Assembly (NCBI RefSeq): GCF_003672135.1
Contig: NC_039510.1
Span: 7,254,001-7,318,000, forward strand
Direction: 5' to 3'
DNA: 64,000 bases
Origin: Ooceraea biroi
Lineage: Eukaryota; Arthropoda; Insecta; Hymenoptera; Formicidae
The stretch's first letter is position 1, and the number at the start of each line of letters is the position of its first letter. The translations under genes and the position numbers were made by a program. The notes beneath the pieces are model-generated. The model ran no database searches and was not told where the DNA came from. It saw only the letters and a program-made list of their open reading frames with translations. Below, one piece after another: positions 1-11,904 of the stretch.

Positions 1-320
1 ATTTAATATTTGATATTCATATCTACTTTTACCAGCAATACAATATTTTATATTTTAATAATAATAACATTTCATGAAATTTTTTAATTTCTTTTTTGTG
101 TGTCAATATTTTTTTGTCGAAATTATTTGTTTCGATACTTTTTGTAAAAATATTTAAAAAATGTTAATAAAATCGGTTGTAAATTAATATTTATAGATAT
201 TTTAAAAATATCAAGAATCTTGTAAGATTCTTGCAAGAATCAAGAATCAAGATAAGAAATTGAATATCAAGATTAAGTCGTAGTAATTCTTGATTTTAAA
301 AGATCTTGAATCTATCACTA
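1..320 (-). repeat. Truncated copy of the TAGTGATGGA-ended repeat
   Basis: This stretch is the reverse complement of the first part of the element at 36856-37594. Shared parts include the AT-rich stretch beginning at base 1 and the CAAGAATCTTG-rich stretch at about 205-310. The copy ends at TCTATCACTA (311-320), which corresponds to the TAGTGATGGA terminus of the complete copy. It carries about 100 extra bases (roughly 70-170) that are absent from the other copy. The rest of the element is cut off by the start of the window. No coding capacity is seen. Confidence 0.75.
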
Positions 321-335
321 ATCAACATGTAGATA

Positions 336-1240
336 AAGGAAAGTCCCCGATTATGAGATACCATATCGATTTTGCCGAATGTAAGGAAATCTATAGGCAG
401 AATTAAAAAATTTAATACGTTATCTTGAAGAGAATTTAATAAGCTTTAGGTTGGTGAAATGAAAAATCTAATTTAAATATTATTTTTTCTGAAAATTAAA
501 AAATTTGAAAAAAGAACTTTACGCAGGATCGAGAAAGTGTGCTCCTAATATAAGATACCTCGAGAAATCGGTGTTAAAAGTGCAAAATACATTAGTATTG
601 CAATTAAAAAACTTTATTAGATAGTTTTATAAAAATACTGCTGCCACAGCCTTCGCCAAATCTTCACGATTCCACTGTCGACGCATCCTCGTTTCTCTAA
701 CCTCCATAGTCAGATTCTATAAAAATGAAATACACAAAAATTCGTAATATAAATTCGTATTAACTTTTCTTTAACCTTAAGTAGTATTTTCTTTCTTTTT
801 ATTACACTACATACTCTTCATATTCGAGCAATAATTATCTCATATTAAGAGTACCCTGAATATCTCATTATACGAGCCACACGCCTAGCGGTTCCGCGAT
901 CATGAAATCTAACCTCTACAATTAAGCAATTCAACAAATTGCGTATTTTCCTGTTACTACGATTCTACTCTATCATTGCATACTGAATTTATTGCCATTT
1001 CTTTATTATATAATAAACAAGGTTTAAAGACTAACCTCAAGTTACTTTGACATGTTCACAATTTCACAAACCTTTTTTTGCAAAGGCTAAACGCAATAAC
1101 GAACAATGAATTTTTCACTAAATACATTTTACACCAAGAGTAATAAGTTCATGGTGGAACTAACAGATAGTGCTCACTAGTTTAGCAGAAACCCCATTAT
1201 CTCATATTAGGAGCATATCTCATAATAGGGGATTCTCCTC
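336..1240 (-). mobile_element. Pogo-type MITE, copy 1
   Basis: This is a 905-bp non-autonomous DNA element, present again in inverted orientation at 52066-52976. Its ends form an imperfect terminal inverted repeat, AAGGAAAGTCCCCGATTATG against the complement of GGGGATTCTCCTC, and TA lies on both sides (334-335 and 1241-1242), as expected for Tc1/mariner/pogo insertion. On the minus strand at 627-707 it keeps a 26-codon open frame. That frame resembles the start of a pogo/CENP-B-like DNA-binding domain (QWNREDLAKAV) and then hits a stop. The element is therefore probably an amplified internal-deletion derivative of a pogo-like transposon. Confidence 0.75.
627..707 (-). pseudogene. Pogo-like transposase N-terminal remnant
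   Basis: The frame has 26 codons from ATG to TAA. It has a basic start (RMRRQWNREDLAKAV) typical of the Psq-type helix-turn-helix at the N terminus of pogo/Tigger transposases. The rest of the helix-turn-helix and the DDE catalytic core are absent. The same truncation with the same stop occurs at 52604-52684, so the defect predates amplification of the family. Function in DNA binding is not expected, because only the first helix is left. Confidence 0.55.
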
Positions 1241-4200
1241 TACTAACTATATCATCTGTAACCAACTATAGTAATGTAACTACAAGCGTCATAAGCGTGG
1301 TAAGTTTGGAAGGAAATCTAATATTAAACTCTCCCTAACACTCACAATCAGCCTCATCTTATAATACTTTGGCTTCCAGAATAGAAATCGACAAGGAAGC
1401 AACGCGTTATTAGCGATTCGCCATTAACTCTCGCTTGCTCTTAAATGGCCTAATTTCTATTTGCGTTTATCTCGAGCTGCTTATAGTTCTCTATGTTGAC
1501 AATTCTCTCTCACAAACTGCGGGAACGCGTACCGAGGTATCGGCCGCGCTAGCACGTCGCGTCGGCTTTGGATGCTCGCCAATGACCCTGTTACTTTCCG
1601 GTTCGATACTCGAGCCGACTTCCAGAGAGATGGTATACTCCATCGCTGGTATTTTTCCTTGTTTTCCTTTCGCTGCATTTTGTCGGTGATCGCTCGTTAC
1701 AATTCTGATTCCGTTTGATTTGCTAAATTCGTAAAAGACAACAAAATCATTGATCTCTTCGACGAAATTCGATGAAATTAATATTCTTTCTATTTCTAAT
1801 CAATATGTCTAATCACTTAGGTGAATTAACGACAGTTTGATTATTGAGAGATTTAAAAAAAGGAAATGTTCCTAATAAGCCTCCATCAAGGGCAGGAGGT
1901 CGTGATATAGAAAATAGCGTGTTAAACTCGAAAAATTGACGTCAATCTCTTCGCCGTTAAGCCACGAAGGCTAGGATTGTGTATTAATAATGGGCGTATC
2001 GACTTTTCTATCGCGCGCGCATCGTGTCTAGACCAGTAGCGGGGTTGTTGCATTGCCGTTTAAAACTATTTTTGGCCGCGGCCTTGAGGCCTTGCACCTT
2101 CCTTGCACCTTCCTGTATAAAAGGGCAAGAATCAACTAGTTCTTATCCGCGGGATAACATCTCTCGTTTACCGTGATCCGTCGTAATCCGCTTGTTTCAA
2201 GGTTTTACTATCCGATATCCTACCGATGTTGAACATTCAAGTTATCCTGTTTAGTTTGTTTATATCGACAAAGAATATTATATTTAGAGTATGATATGAT
2301 TATAATATGATATGACAAAGAACATTATATTTAGTACAAATATTTTAAAAGTTGCTCCTTTTCTTTTTGCGCTTTCTTTGCGTTTTTTTTGTTTCTGGAC
2401 CTCTTGGAATTTTTTCCTAAGCTAGAGCTTTTGTTATTCTTTGGAATGATACAGTGCAAGACATGGTGAGAAGCGCTTTTGGATCGATACCGCTAAGTAA
2501 TTCAGTAAAACGGTAGTAGTAACTATATTCACGCGCGCGCGATATAGCTGGAAATAAAGATTTATTTCTATCTTCGCATTTTTGAACGAATTTTATTTAT
2601 AGCCGATAATAGCTAAAGCTATTATAACACACAAACACACTTGGAAAATCTATTTCGCAATAGTAAGTCAGTGTACAAGAGGCATTCTCCGTGTGCAGCA
2701 TCGTAACGTGATTCTATTTTGTTAGTTTTCATAGTTTGCAAAAATATGATACAATAAGAATTTTCCAAGTGCCTTTCAAAGCGGTAAGAAAACCAATAAA
2801 AACTTTGACACTGTCGACGTGAATGATTCTTTAGATTCTTCCGAAACTCTCTTTTTCTCGGAAGCAGGAGAATTCGCTTCTTAACAATCAACGACCCTCA
2901 TAAATATCACCCTCTCACACAAAGTCCGCTGTCCTGCTCTGTCTTTTTTCCTCAATCGTATGTAGTCGCAGTCTCAGTTACAAGCAGAACTAGGTCTTCC
3001 CGATTCGATTCGTGGATCGTATCTTGCAGAGGCCGTGGCGCGGCAATTTATACCCCCTTTGGAAACCGAGTACAAAGTCTCGCCTATCCACCGACGCATG
3101 AAAAGAAAAAGCTGGATTGATAGTAGATGGCAAGAAAAAACCCTACGGAGATTACGGGACTGGGACTAGGACGTCCCATTTTCGGCGGAAGTCCTTTCAT
3201 CGAATGGAGATCGAGATCTGTGTGTAAGACACAGGATGGATTCCAATCTTGACAGTCTTGCGAGGGAATATCGCGATCTCTTTATTAAACGATCCTGATG
3301 AGTCGATCGATTCCTCGAATCTAATGTTAACGACGTTTTTTTTTATCACACAATTTGAGATAAGTAGATATAATCTTGATGCGTAGAACGCAATAGGCGC
3401 ATTAATTTACAAACAATTTCCTCTGTTATCTATTGGATCATTCAAATCGTTCGATTCAATTTTCAATTTTTCAAATCAATTTACATGTAACACAAGCAAC
3501 AATATTGATAATGTGTATCATAGAAAATAATTTCTAAAATCATAATCACGATGTGATTATTTGGTTGATGAATAATTTGTTGTTGCTGAATGCAATAAAG
3601 TAAAATATGACGCAAAAATCGAACCGCACTTTTTGACTGACCCAATATAATATCAAGTTTGAAAAGAGAGAAAGGTGATGATTTTGGCCGTGAATGAGAA
3701 TATAGGAATACATCGCCTCGTTCGATTCAGTCAAGGGCGAGCAACGAGAGCTTCCGGTTTCCTAAAGCTTCCTTTCTCCTCAACAGCTTTCTGCGCGGAA
3801 ACGAAAGCATACACATTCGCCGCACGAAATCTCGTTCTAGTCGGAGGGAACGTGATTATGGAAGCACCATTACGGCCCCGCTCGCCTCGAAAATAGAATG
3901 CTAGTCGTTTCGTATACCTATTCTTTCATGTCATACATATGTCACGTGTATGCATTATTTATTGTTCTCTCAGTTTCATCGGGGTTTATTTTAAATTTAT
4001 TATTCTTTGGTATTTATGTATTATTTGTTTGGGAATTATTTTTTTCGCTTAATAATTATTTAAACAATTTTGTAGACCGGATTGATTTCCTCAGTGAGAA
4101 CTATTTTTCGCGATGGCGGCCATAAAATACATAGCACGTGTAATCCTTATTCTCCACATGCGTGTCATGAAAGAATAATGGAACGGCACGTGAGGCTAAA

Positions 4201-4639
4201 TCGGTCATAACGTGCCGAACGGAAAACTCATCCTCGAGCTTATCCCGCGTGTAAAAAACGACACATATCATCAAATTCCCATCAATGTTCAATCAATATA
4301 TGTTACTGGATATTATTAAACATTTCAAAGAGTCATATCAGGAATAGTAGGAATGGATTTTCCAGAATGCACTTAATCCGCAATAGTTTATTTTCGGGCC
4401 TGTATATATGTGTGATATACAAAATTATCTTGCGCGTAACACTGCCGCGTTATTCAATGTCAATAACACAATCTTAAAGAAGTATTATGGATAAAATATA
4501 AATATATCCATACTTGTTATAAATATAATAAAAGAATAAATCAGACAGGGACCAGACAAGAGAGGGAAAAATGAACAGAGTAAACAATAAAATGCCCTTT
4601 TAAGAAGAATATCGCATAACAACGGATATGATATTTTTT
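1241..4639. other. Non-coding stretch, probable intron
   Basis: No conserved coding sequence was recognised. A duplicated 12-mer (CCTTGCACCTTC, about 2091-2113) lies immediately before a TATAAAAGG box at 2116-2124. This could be a core promoter or a decayed LTR, but no transcript can be seen. All open frames here are short and show no family signature. If the receptor at 20265-21343 continues beyond base 1, this is intron sequence. Confidence 0.5.
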
Positions 4640-6500
4640 AACTGTCGTCCGTCGATCAGTAACGAGACAAGCGAGGCAAAATTGAATTCAGTAAAGCTTA
4701 TTCTCTTCTACTTAATTCCTCCAGCGGTCTTTAGTCAAAAAATTTCTCGTCACTTTCTACAACAAGTCTGGAGTCTTTCCAATCTTCCTTCTATTTGATT
4801 TTAATCTTGGTTGCTGCATATTTTATTAAATCTTCGATTAAGAAAACGTGTATACGTCTCAAAGATCGGCACCTTTAGCACTTCCTTAGCTGTCATATCT
4901 GCTCTTTTGTTTCCAGCAGTGACAATATAGGATCAAATCCAGCACAAAATGTTTTTCTTGCTTTTCGTTGCTTTATAATGATTTTTCTGAATGTCGAGGA
5001 TCATATGGTTATTTGAGAAATCATCGTTTATAGCACTTTTAGAATAATTAAAAGAATAATAAAAATTATAAAAATTATAAAATTATAAAATTTTTGTCAG
5101 GCTTCTCTATAATAGTTTTAATTGCTTGTTGTCGCGATTAATTCAACTAGGAAGATGAAAGCTTCATCAGATATTCTGATCATTTTTATATCTGTGCCAA
5201 TAATTATGTCAGATTCTGTTCCTTCGTCTTTTTTTTTGTGTACATATATGCTTATAATTTTTGTATTATTTCATTGAATAGAGTTTTATATACTTGAGGA
5301 GTAGTTTCATTTTGTTTGAAATCATAAAGTTTGGTGTTGGTTTTTATTGGTGGTTTACTCTAAGGGGAAAGAGGTGGTATTTTTCTTTGCATGATATCTG
5401 ATAGTTTTTCCCCAATTTCTTGTTGATATGTATGGATTCTATTATAAAACAGTTTTGATAAATAAAGATGAGAGTTAAAGAAAGTTATGTTTCCGTTGGA
5501 AAAGGTTTTTTGAATGTTATTTTTATCGGATTTGATACAATTTGTATAGCAGCTGCTGTGCTGTGTTCTCTGTGTGTGTGTGTGTGTGCAAATTTGATCT
5601 TCAATTGTTGCTTGTTAACACTGTTAGGATATTTAAATGGCGGATGCCGTTTTTAAACTACTTTATATGTATATTCCATAAGAGTGTGTTATTAAAAATC
5701 ACCAATAGCTTAACTGTCATAGATTATTTTAATTTAGCGTGTCTTGAAGTGTGAGGTGTGATATTTTTTTAAATTCGATTGAATGTAATAACTTTCAATT
5801 TTTTGTTTCGAAAACGCAAATCTATTTGTTTTGGTTCAGTATTGAAGTTTATTGACGTTTTTTTAGATGTTTTTATATGTTGCATGATTTGATAGTTTTA
5901 TATGTTACACAGTTTTCAGAGTGCTTACCTTTGCATATGATTGTTAAGTTTGCATATAGGAATACAGTTATTGATGAGATAATTATTGAAATGATTTCAC
6001 TAATTGCCATTATACCTACAAAATGATACTCAATATCGATGTAGCATTCCAGTTTTAATAGTTTTAGATTTAGATAAGATATTGTTACCTTGGATTTTAA
6101 GTTTTCATTTGTTTTAAAGAAGTTTTTTATAAATTGTCAAATGTAAAAAAGGTGCAAAAGTTTAGTTAAAAATTTGGTTAAAAAGTTGGGTACTTCATCT
6201 GGATCAGAACTTGTGTTCTGACAGTTGGCGAGAAAATAGATCAAGTCGTCACGATGGAAATGTGACTTTATTTTCTATAGGAAGGGTTTTGTTTTTCAAT
6301 TGGACAGTTAACGTATTCAATTCTATCTGAGCTTTCCATGTGATATAGAAATTCCGGATCATGGTTCATCATGTTGCTTGAATTGTTTGCAAACATAGAA
6401 TCTAAAATGTTTGAGATTTCTTTTCTGTTTGTTTTAATTGTCTGGTCCTTTTCTGTTAGCATGTTAATTTTTACGTGTAATAACACGTATTTGTTGCTTG
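4640..6500 (-). mobile_element. Degenerate jockey-like non-LTR retrotransposon
   Basis: Read on the minus strand, this region contains broken pieces of a jockey-type polyprotein in the right order. The segment at 6268-6486 matches the linker before the reverse transcriptase (NRKEISNIL, ANNSSN, DPEFL). The segment near 6190-6250 has the early RT signature (CQNTSSDPDEVP, with a frame change). The segment near 4865-4960 has the RNase H tail (AGNKRADMTAKE). Stops and frameshifts separate them and the middle of the RT is not recognisable. The 3' end and any poly-A tail could not be placed, so the borders are approximate. Confidence 0.6.
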
Positions 6501-6904
6501 CTGTTACTTTAAATTTGTTTAGATAATGAACTATTGTTTAATGTTCCGAGACATTTATGCTATGCTTGTCGTTTACTGGAATTAACGAGTGTCTCGTTAA
6601 GTTTGCTCTAGATGTTTTTAAATATTATATATAATATAGCCTATAGGCTATTATGTTGGTAATGGATTTATTTCTTTTATATTTATTGTAAGCACTTTTT
6701 GTTTCTTTTATTGCTTGCTTGCATTCCTTATTATATTAGAGCGTATTTTGTCTTTTCTTTTATTATTAATTTTAGTTTTTGGAGTGGAATTGTCAGTCAC
6801 AATCTTGATCTCTTGGATAAATATATGTATTTAAGATTGATCTGTGTGAAGTTAGTCTCGCACTTTTGGAATTATCCTACGTTATTATACGTTTATATCG
6901 ATTA

Positions 6905-8036
6905 GTATCGCAAACAGTAGCTCATTAATTTGAAGCATTTTTCACAAAAATGAGAAAACGAAATTTTTGTTAGCCTCGCACTTTTAAAATTTAAAAGTTT
7001 TAATAATTGTGCTGTACTGTGCTGATTTTTGCCGCAAAGACAATTAATAACATTTGTGCTGATGTTTGTAAAAACAATTGATAACTCAAACAAGAACCGA
7101 AAAAATAGCAGAAAACAAATTTGTAGTAGTCCTGCATTTTTTCGCGATTAGGCTCAACTGTTTTTCCTAAATTGACACTAACTGTGTCGTATTGTGCCGT
7201 TAAAAAAATATCGATATCTCATTACGTTTCAATAAAAAGAAAATCACAAAGATAAATACAAAAAACATATATAAATCACAATGCAATGTAACTATCAAAG
7301 TTCTGCAAATTGTGCTTCTTTTATTATGTTAAATGTAAAGTGAAAGTAAGTGATAAAGATTCCAATAATCGTGAGGATCGATAGAAATTCATGGAAAGGG
7401 GGTGGGAAAAGGAATGAAAAATTTCAAACCTTTATAACTAGCGAACGACGACAGATAATCAATATTTGCGAATTGTGCTGACAATGAGTTTCGTGCTGAG
7501 TGACGGATTGTGTGCTCTAGCGCAATTTGGTACAACCGAAGAAAATCCGAAAATGTGAAAGTTTTAATTCATCTCCAATCTTTTCCTTGAATATTTATTT
7601 ATTCCTATGATTATCGGAATTTTATTATTTGCTTCAATTTTACATTTGATGTAGTAAAAAAGCAAAACTTGCAGAAAGTTGATATTTGCATTATTGTGCG
7701 ATTTATACATGTTTCTTCTTGTGAATTTTTCATCGAAACGGAATCAGATATCGGAGACACAACACGACACAGCTTACAATTAGTGTCAATTTAAGAAAAA
7801 CAATTGAGTTCAGTCACGAAAATACTAGGGGCTAGTGAATACTTTTTTGTCACTTTTTCGGTTATTTGTTATTTGAGTTATTGATTTTTTCTTTGCGGTA
7901 AAAATTAACACAAATGTAGCAGAACACAGAACAATTATTAAAAATTCAATATTCGAAAAGTACGGGGCTGGAAAAAATTTGATTTTTTATTTTTTCTGAA
8001 AAATGTTTCGAATTATTGAACTGCGGTTTGCGGCAA
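6905..8036. repeat. Long diverged inverted repeat (foldback element)
   Basis: The arm at about 6905-7330 and the arm at about 7660-8036 are reverse complements over roughly 350-400 bases with many substitutions and small gaps. Matching landmarks include AAATTGACACTAA, GCCGCAAAGACAAT against CCGCAAAGAAAAA, and GCATTTTTCACA against ACATTTTTCAGA. About 330 bases lie between the arms. No open frame of note is present. It is best read as an old foldback or long-TIR element; exact ends and target duplication are not visible. Confidence 0.6.
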
Positions 8037-10258
8037 AAACATAGCACAACACATTCGGGTATATCTCTCTTATCTTCTTAATAGTTGAGACGACTGCGTA
8101 AATATTAAAACTCAGCAATATTCCGTTATATACGAATATCTAATCTTATATCCTAATTTTAACTAAAAATCCTGTGATTACGTATAAAAAAAGATAAAGA
8201 GGATAAAAGATAAAACAACAATAAAACATGAAATATAATGCCTGAATTAAAAAAAAAATCGAGAAAACTTGTGCACATTTTGTGCAAAGTAAAATTCTTT
8301 AGTCCGCAAGAAAACAATTTGAGACTCGCGCTATTATGAACGTTTCGTGAATTTCAATTCACTTTGTCAGGAGGTGAGGAGTAATCTGGTATTACATCAG
8401 ATTATTTATCGCTCCCTGATAAAGTGGACTGAAATGTTTATAAAACATCGAAATCAAAATGATAGAAAACGCGACTTTCACCCGAAAACCAGAACTGATT
8501 GTAAGAATCGTGATGAAAATTAATTTCCAATAAGCGAATGCTCGTTAAAATTGCGTGATACAAAGGGCTGTATCTGCTCAAAAGGATTTCTGCATGCTAA
8601 AGCGAAAGAAAAGCCAGTCTGGTTTTGCTTCGCAATATAACGGCAAAGAAGAAGCATTTGCATACTTTGTGGATTACGATTCGCTATTCCGTACTTGGCA
8701 CTTGATGCTATCTGCTTTGTACGCGCAATGAAATACCTTACCGGTGAAAAAGCTTGGAAATACCTCACATTGTACATTTAGAATTTACGGAAAGTATTTT
8801 CGAAACTCTCTCTTGCATTCTTGTTGTTGCACAAACGAAACAATACGCATTTTAAAGCTAAAAGTTGACGCTTTCGCATGACGTAAACGACATTTGGGGA
8901 AAAAAGTTGCTACCGGTGCTACAACGTCATAAAAATCTTCGAACTCATCGTTTTTGGCCTCTTTGACGCCAAAAACGTTTTTGTCAAAATTGTGACGTGA
9001 CAGCCAATTTGGACAACGGATTCGTGTTTAGCAGGCACAACTACATCGGAAATGACTATTCGCACTCGCGTTACAAAAATAGTGTTGGACAGTGTAATTA
9101 GTTCTCGTAGAAAGCATCCATTCATGAATATTCTATCAAGTTAATAAACGCAAATAACGTTATAAATAAGCTATGTGTGTCTGTGTGCGTATAAAAAATT
9201 AAAAACAAAAAATGATGATGATGATAGAGGACAGTGATAGATGATAGACAGGTAGATATCCTCGAACAAAAATGAAACAATTAGTAGCGATCATTAATTA
9301 AGCTTCGATTTATTTGTTCGCGTTTTCTTAAATGTAACTTTTCATGATAAAGCCCAAAAAATCAATCGATTATATAAGCACAGATTAAACCTTACGAGTG
9401 ATTAATTATAAAATATTACTACTAATTAAGCGTGTATCGTAACATAGAACCATAAAGGAAAACAAAATATATGTGCATTTTGGATTTCTTTCCATTTTCA
9501 ATTATATCCCTTCGCATTCAACATTTCACCATTATTATTATATTAATAAATCATTAAATATTTCATCGTGATAATGAAATGGTTAATTTTCAAATTAATG
9601 TATTTTCCGTATACATTTGTCGTCAATTAGACGGGAGAATTTATTGAATTGTAATTCGGAGAGATTAATATTTATCATACTCGCGTATGTTGTGCAAATA
9701 ATTGCAAATAAACGACAAACAAACATAAACAAACAATTACAGAGTATGGTGAGTAGCGTAGTAATACAATAAAACGGCGATAACTCTACATCACCATTTA
9801 TTTCGCTGTTTATCCTGGCTAAACTTGTTGTGGATTTATAGGTTGAAAAACGTCACGCGAATAAACGAAACGAACTACGCTCTCTCAGACCCCCTTGATT
9901 TGATCCGGGATTTATTAAATTGATGTTATTGAAACACTCGGCGCGAAAAAGGAAATCAATCGATGAAGAGCATGTGTATGCGTGCTTAAATTAATGTTGT
10001 TTGTGTTGCCCCTACGCAAACGCTACGTGCAGATTCCCGTATTACACGCTTAACAAAGACCGATTATAATTAGCTTTCGAACGATAGAGAAGAACAATGG
10101 GACGCGATGTATAATAGAGGAGAACAATACCCGTTCTGAACAGAAACTGTCAGCGATATTTTGCAAACGTATCATGCGTTAATACATGTATTAATTGCTG
10201 CATGCAGTGAAGATATGCCATTTCCACTCGAGATCTTAATGTTTACATTAATAGTACA
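8037..10258. other. Non-coding stretch, nothing recognised
   Basis: Sequence is AT-rich without recognisable protein domains, long repeats or RNA genes. Short open frames at 8520-8777 and 8919-9125 show no family signature and are most likely chance. Confidence 0.5.
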
Positions 10259-10260
10259 TA

Positions 10261-10485
10261 CAGTGAATGCAAAAAGTATTCGTACAGGGGAAATTTCTTT
10301 GAAAAAATCGTTATTTGTAGAAAATAAACTTTAATTAACAACATATTAATACTGAATACAATATATGTTATACTTCTGAATAATATTACATCAACAAAAA
10401 TATAATACTCGAAACATATCGTCCTTATAATTAACAAAAACAAAAACTTGTATTAATTCCTTGCGCAGAAAGTATTCGTACACTC
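10261..10485 (+). repeat. Left terminal inverted repeat of Tc1 element
   Basis: It contains the outer (from 10265) and inner (from 10462) direct-repeat transposase-binding candidates, sharing AGTATTCGTACA. Most of the intervening AT-rich sequence is also mirrored at the other end of the element. Confidence 0.85.
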
Positions 10486-10559
10486 CTTTTTTAATTAAAA
10501 AAACTTATTAATTAATACTTTGTAGGGTTTCCATTAGCATTAATTACAGCTTGTAGTCT

Positions 10560-11541
10560 TTAATTCATCGAATGTACCAACTTTTGCGTGACAGTTGATG
10601 AGATAGAATTCCATTCTTGTTGAAGAGCTGTTTTTAAATCATTTTGATTAAAAATTTGCCTTTTTCTAATAGCATCTCCAAGAATTTTCCATAAATGTTC
10701 AATAGGATTCAATAGGATTGAGGTCAGGTGATTGGGGAGGTGTATATAATTGTTTTCGAACATTATATAAAAGCCAGTTTTGTTTATATGCTGTATGTTT
10801 AGGATCATTGTCCTGTTGGAAAATATATTTTTCCGCGATTCCTAATTTTTGTGCACTAGTATGAAGATTTTTTTTAAATCTCTATGTACATTTTGTGGTC
10901 CATTATACCATCAATAAAATGTAGATTGCCGATTCCAGCTGCGCTCATACACCCCCAAACAAGTACAGAACCGCTACCGTGTTTAACCGTCGGTATAAGA
11001 TTTCTTGGGTCTAATTCTGTATTTTTTTACGCCATACCATACGCCTGCCATCGGAGCTAAAAATATTATATTTGCTCTCATCTGAGAAAATAACTGTGTT
11101 CCAGAATTCATCCGGTTTATTTAAGTATTGTTTCGCAAATTCTAATCGTTTATTGCGATTAGTCGCATTTACTCAGAACTTTTTCCTGGCAACACGGCCA
11201 TGATATCCGTTTTCTCGCAACACATTTCGAACTGTGTTAGCGGAAACGTCCACACCGCGATTTTTTAGTTCGCCCGCAATCTTTGGAGCACTTGTTTTCG
11301 GATCCAGCTTTACTTGGCGAAGAATGAAACGTTTGTCGGTTTTAGTGAAGGCTTGTGGTCGGCCGCTTCTTGGTTTATTTTTAACTGTTTTTCTAATACA
11401 AAAACGGTCAATTATTGATTGGACTGTTGATCGAGGTCTATCGATGAGCTGAGCAATTTCCCGTAGAGATTTACACTGATTGTGTAATTTAATAATGATT
11501 TTTTGCTCTTCTTCGTTAGTCTCCTTATTCTTGCGACCCAT
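10560..11541 (-). pseudogene. Tc1-family transposase, frameshifted
   Basis: The start ATG at 11541 opens 122 codons (to 11173) with the paired helix-turn-helix of Tc1 transposases. The first helix-turn-helix includes LREIAQLIDRPRSTVQSI. A GRPQ linker follows at about residues 59-62, then a second helix-turn-helix (APKIAGELKNRG). A stop follows KKF. The catalytic part continues in broken frames: the first Asp in FSDES (near 11080), the second in QQDNDPKHT (near 10810), and the Glu in LNPIEHLW (near 10690-10700). Damage includes the TGA at 11173, frame changes around A-runs, and a 10-bp tandem duplication (AATCCTATTG) just before the Glu motif. All three acidic residues of the DD34E-type site are still recognisable, but no active protein can be made. 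Confidence 0.9.
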
Positions 11542-11681
11542 TTTGCTCTAATAACGCAGTAAGACTGATATGGATAGTATTTCTAGGACCGTAACCGAGA
11601 AGTAAAACACACATTCCTATTGTAAACAAAAAAGCTCCACGTAAACACTTGTGTCGTAACGCTACAATCTAAATCTCTCAA

Positions 11682-11904
11682 CTGTACGAATACTTTCTGC
11701 GCATTGATTTACTACAAGTTTTTGTTTTTGTTAATTATAAGGACGATATCTTTCAATTATTATATTTTTGTTGATGTAATATTATTCAGAGATATAACAT
11801 ATATTGTATTCAGTATTAATATATCGTTAATTAAAGTTTATTTTCTACAAATAAGGATATTTTCAAAGAAGTCTCCCCTGTACGAATACTTTTTGCACTC
11901 ACTG
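11682..11904 (-). repeat. Right terminal inverted repeat of Tc1 element
   Basis: This is the reverse complement of the left end, with inner (11682) and outer (11881) TACGAATACT boxes again 196 bases apart. Confidence 0.85.

Larger units (their letters stand above)
10261..11904 (-). mobile_element. Tc1-type DNA transposon, broken
   Basis: This 1644-bp element starts CAGTGAATGC and ends GCACTCACTG, and is flanked by TA on both sides (10259-10260 and 11905-11906). Each end is a roughly 220-bp inverted repeat. Each contains an outer and an inner copy of AGTATTCGTACA exactly 196 bases apart (10275 and 10471; mirrored at 11685 and 11881). This is the IR/DR arrangement known from Sleeping Beauty-like Tc1 elements. 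A transposase gene on the minus strand fills the middle but is interrupted. The intact TA duplication and matching ends suggest fairly recent insertion by a helper transposase. Confidence 0.9.
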
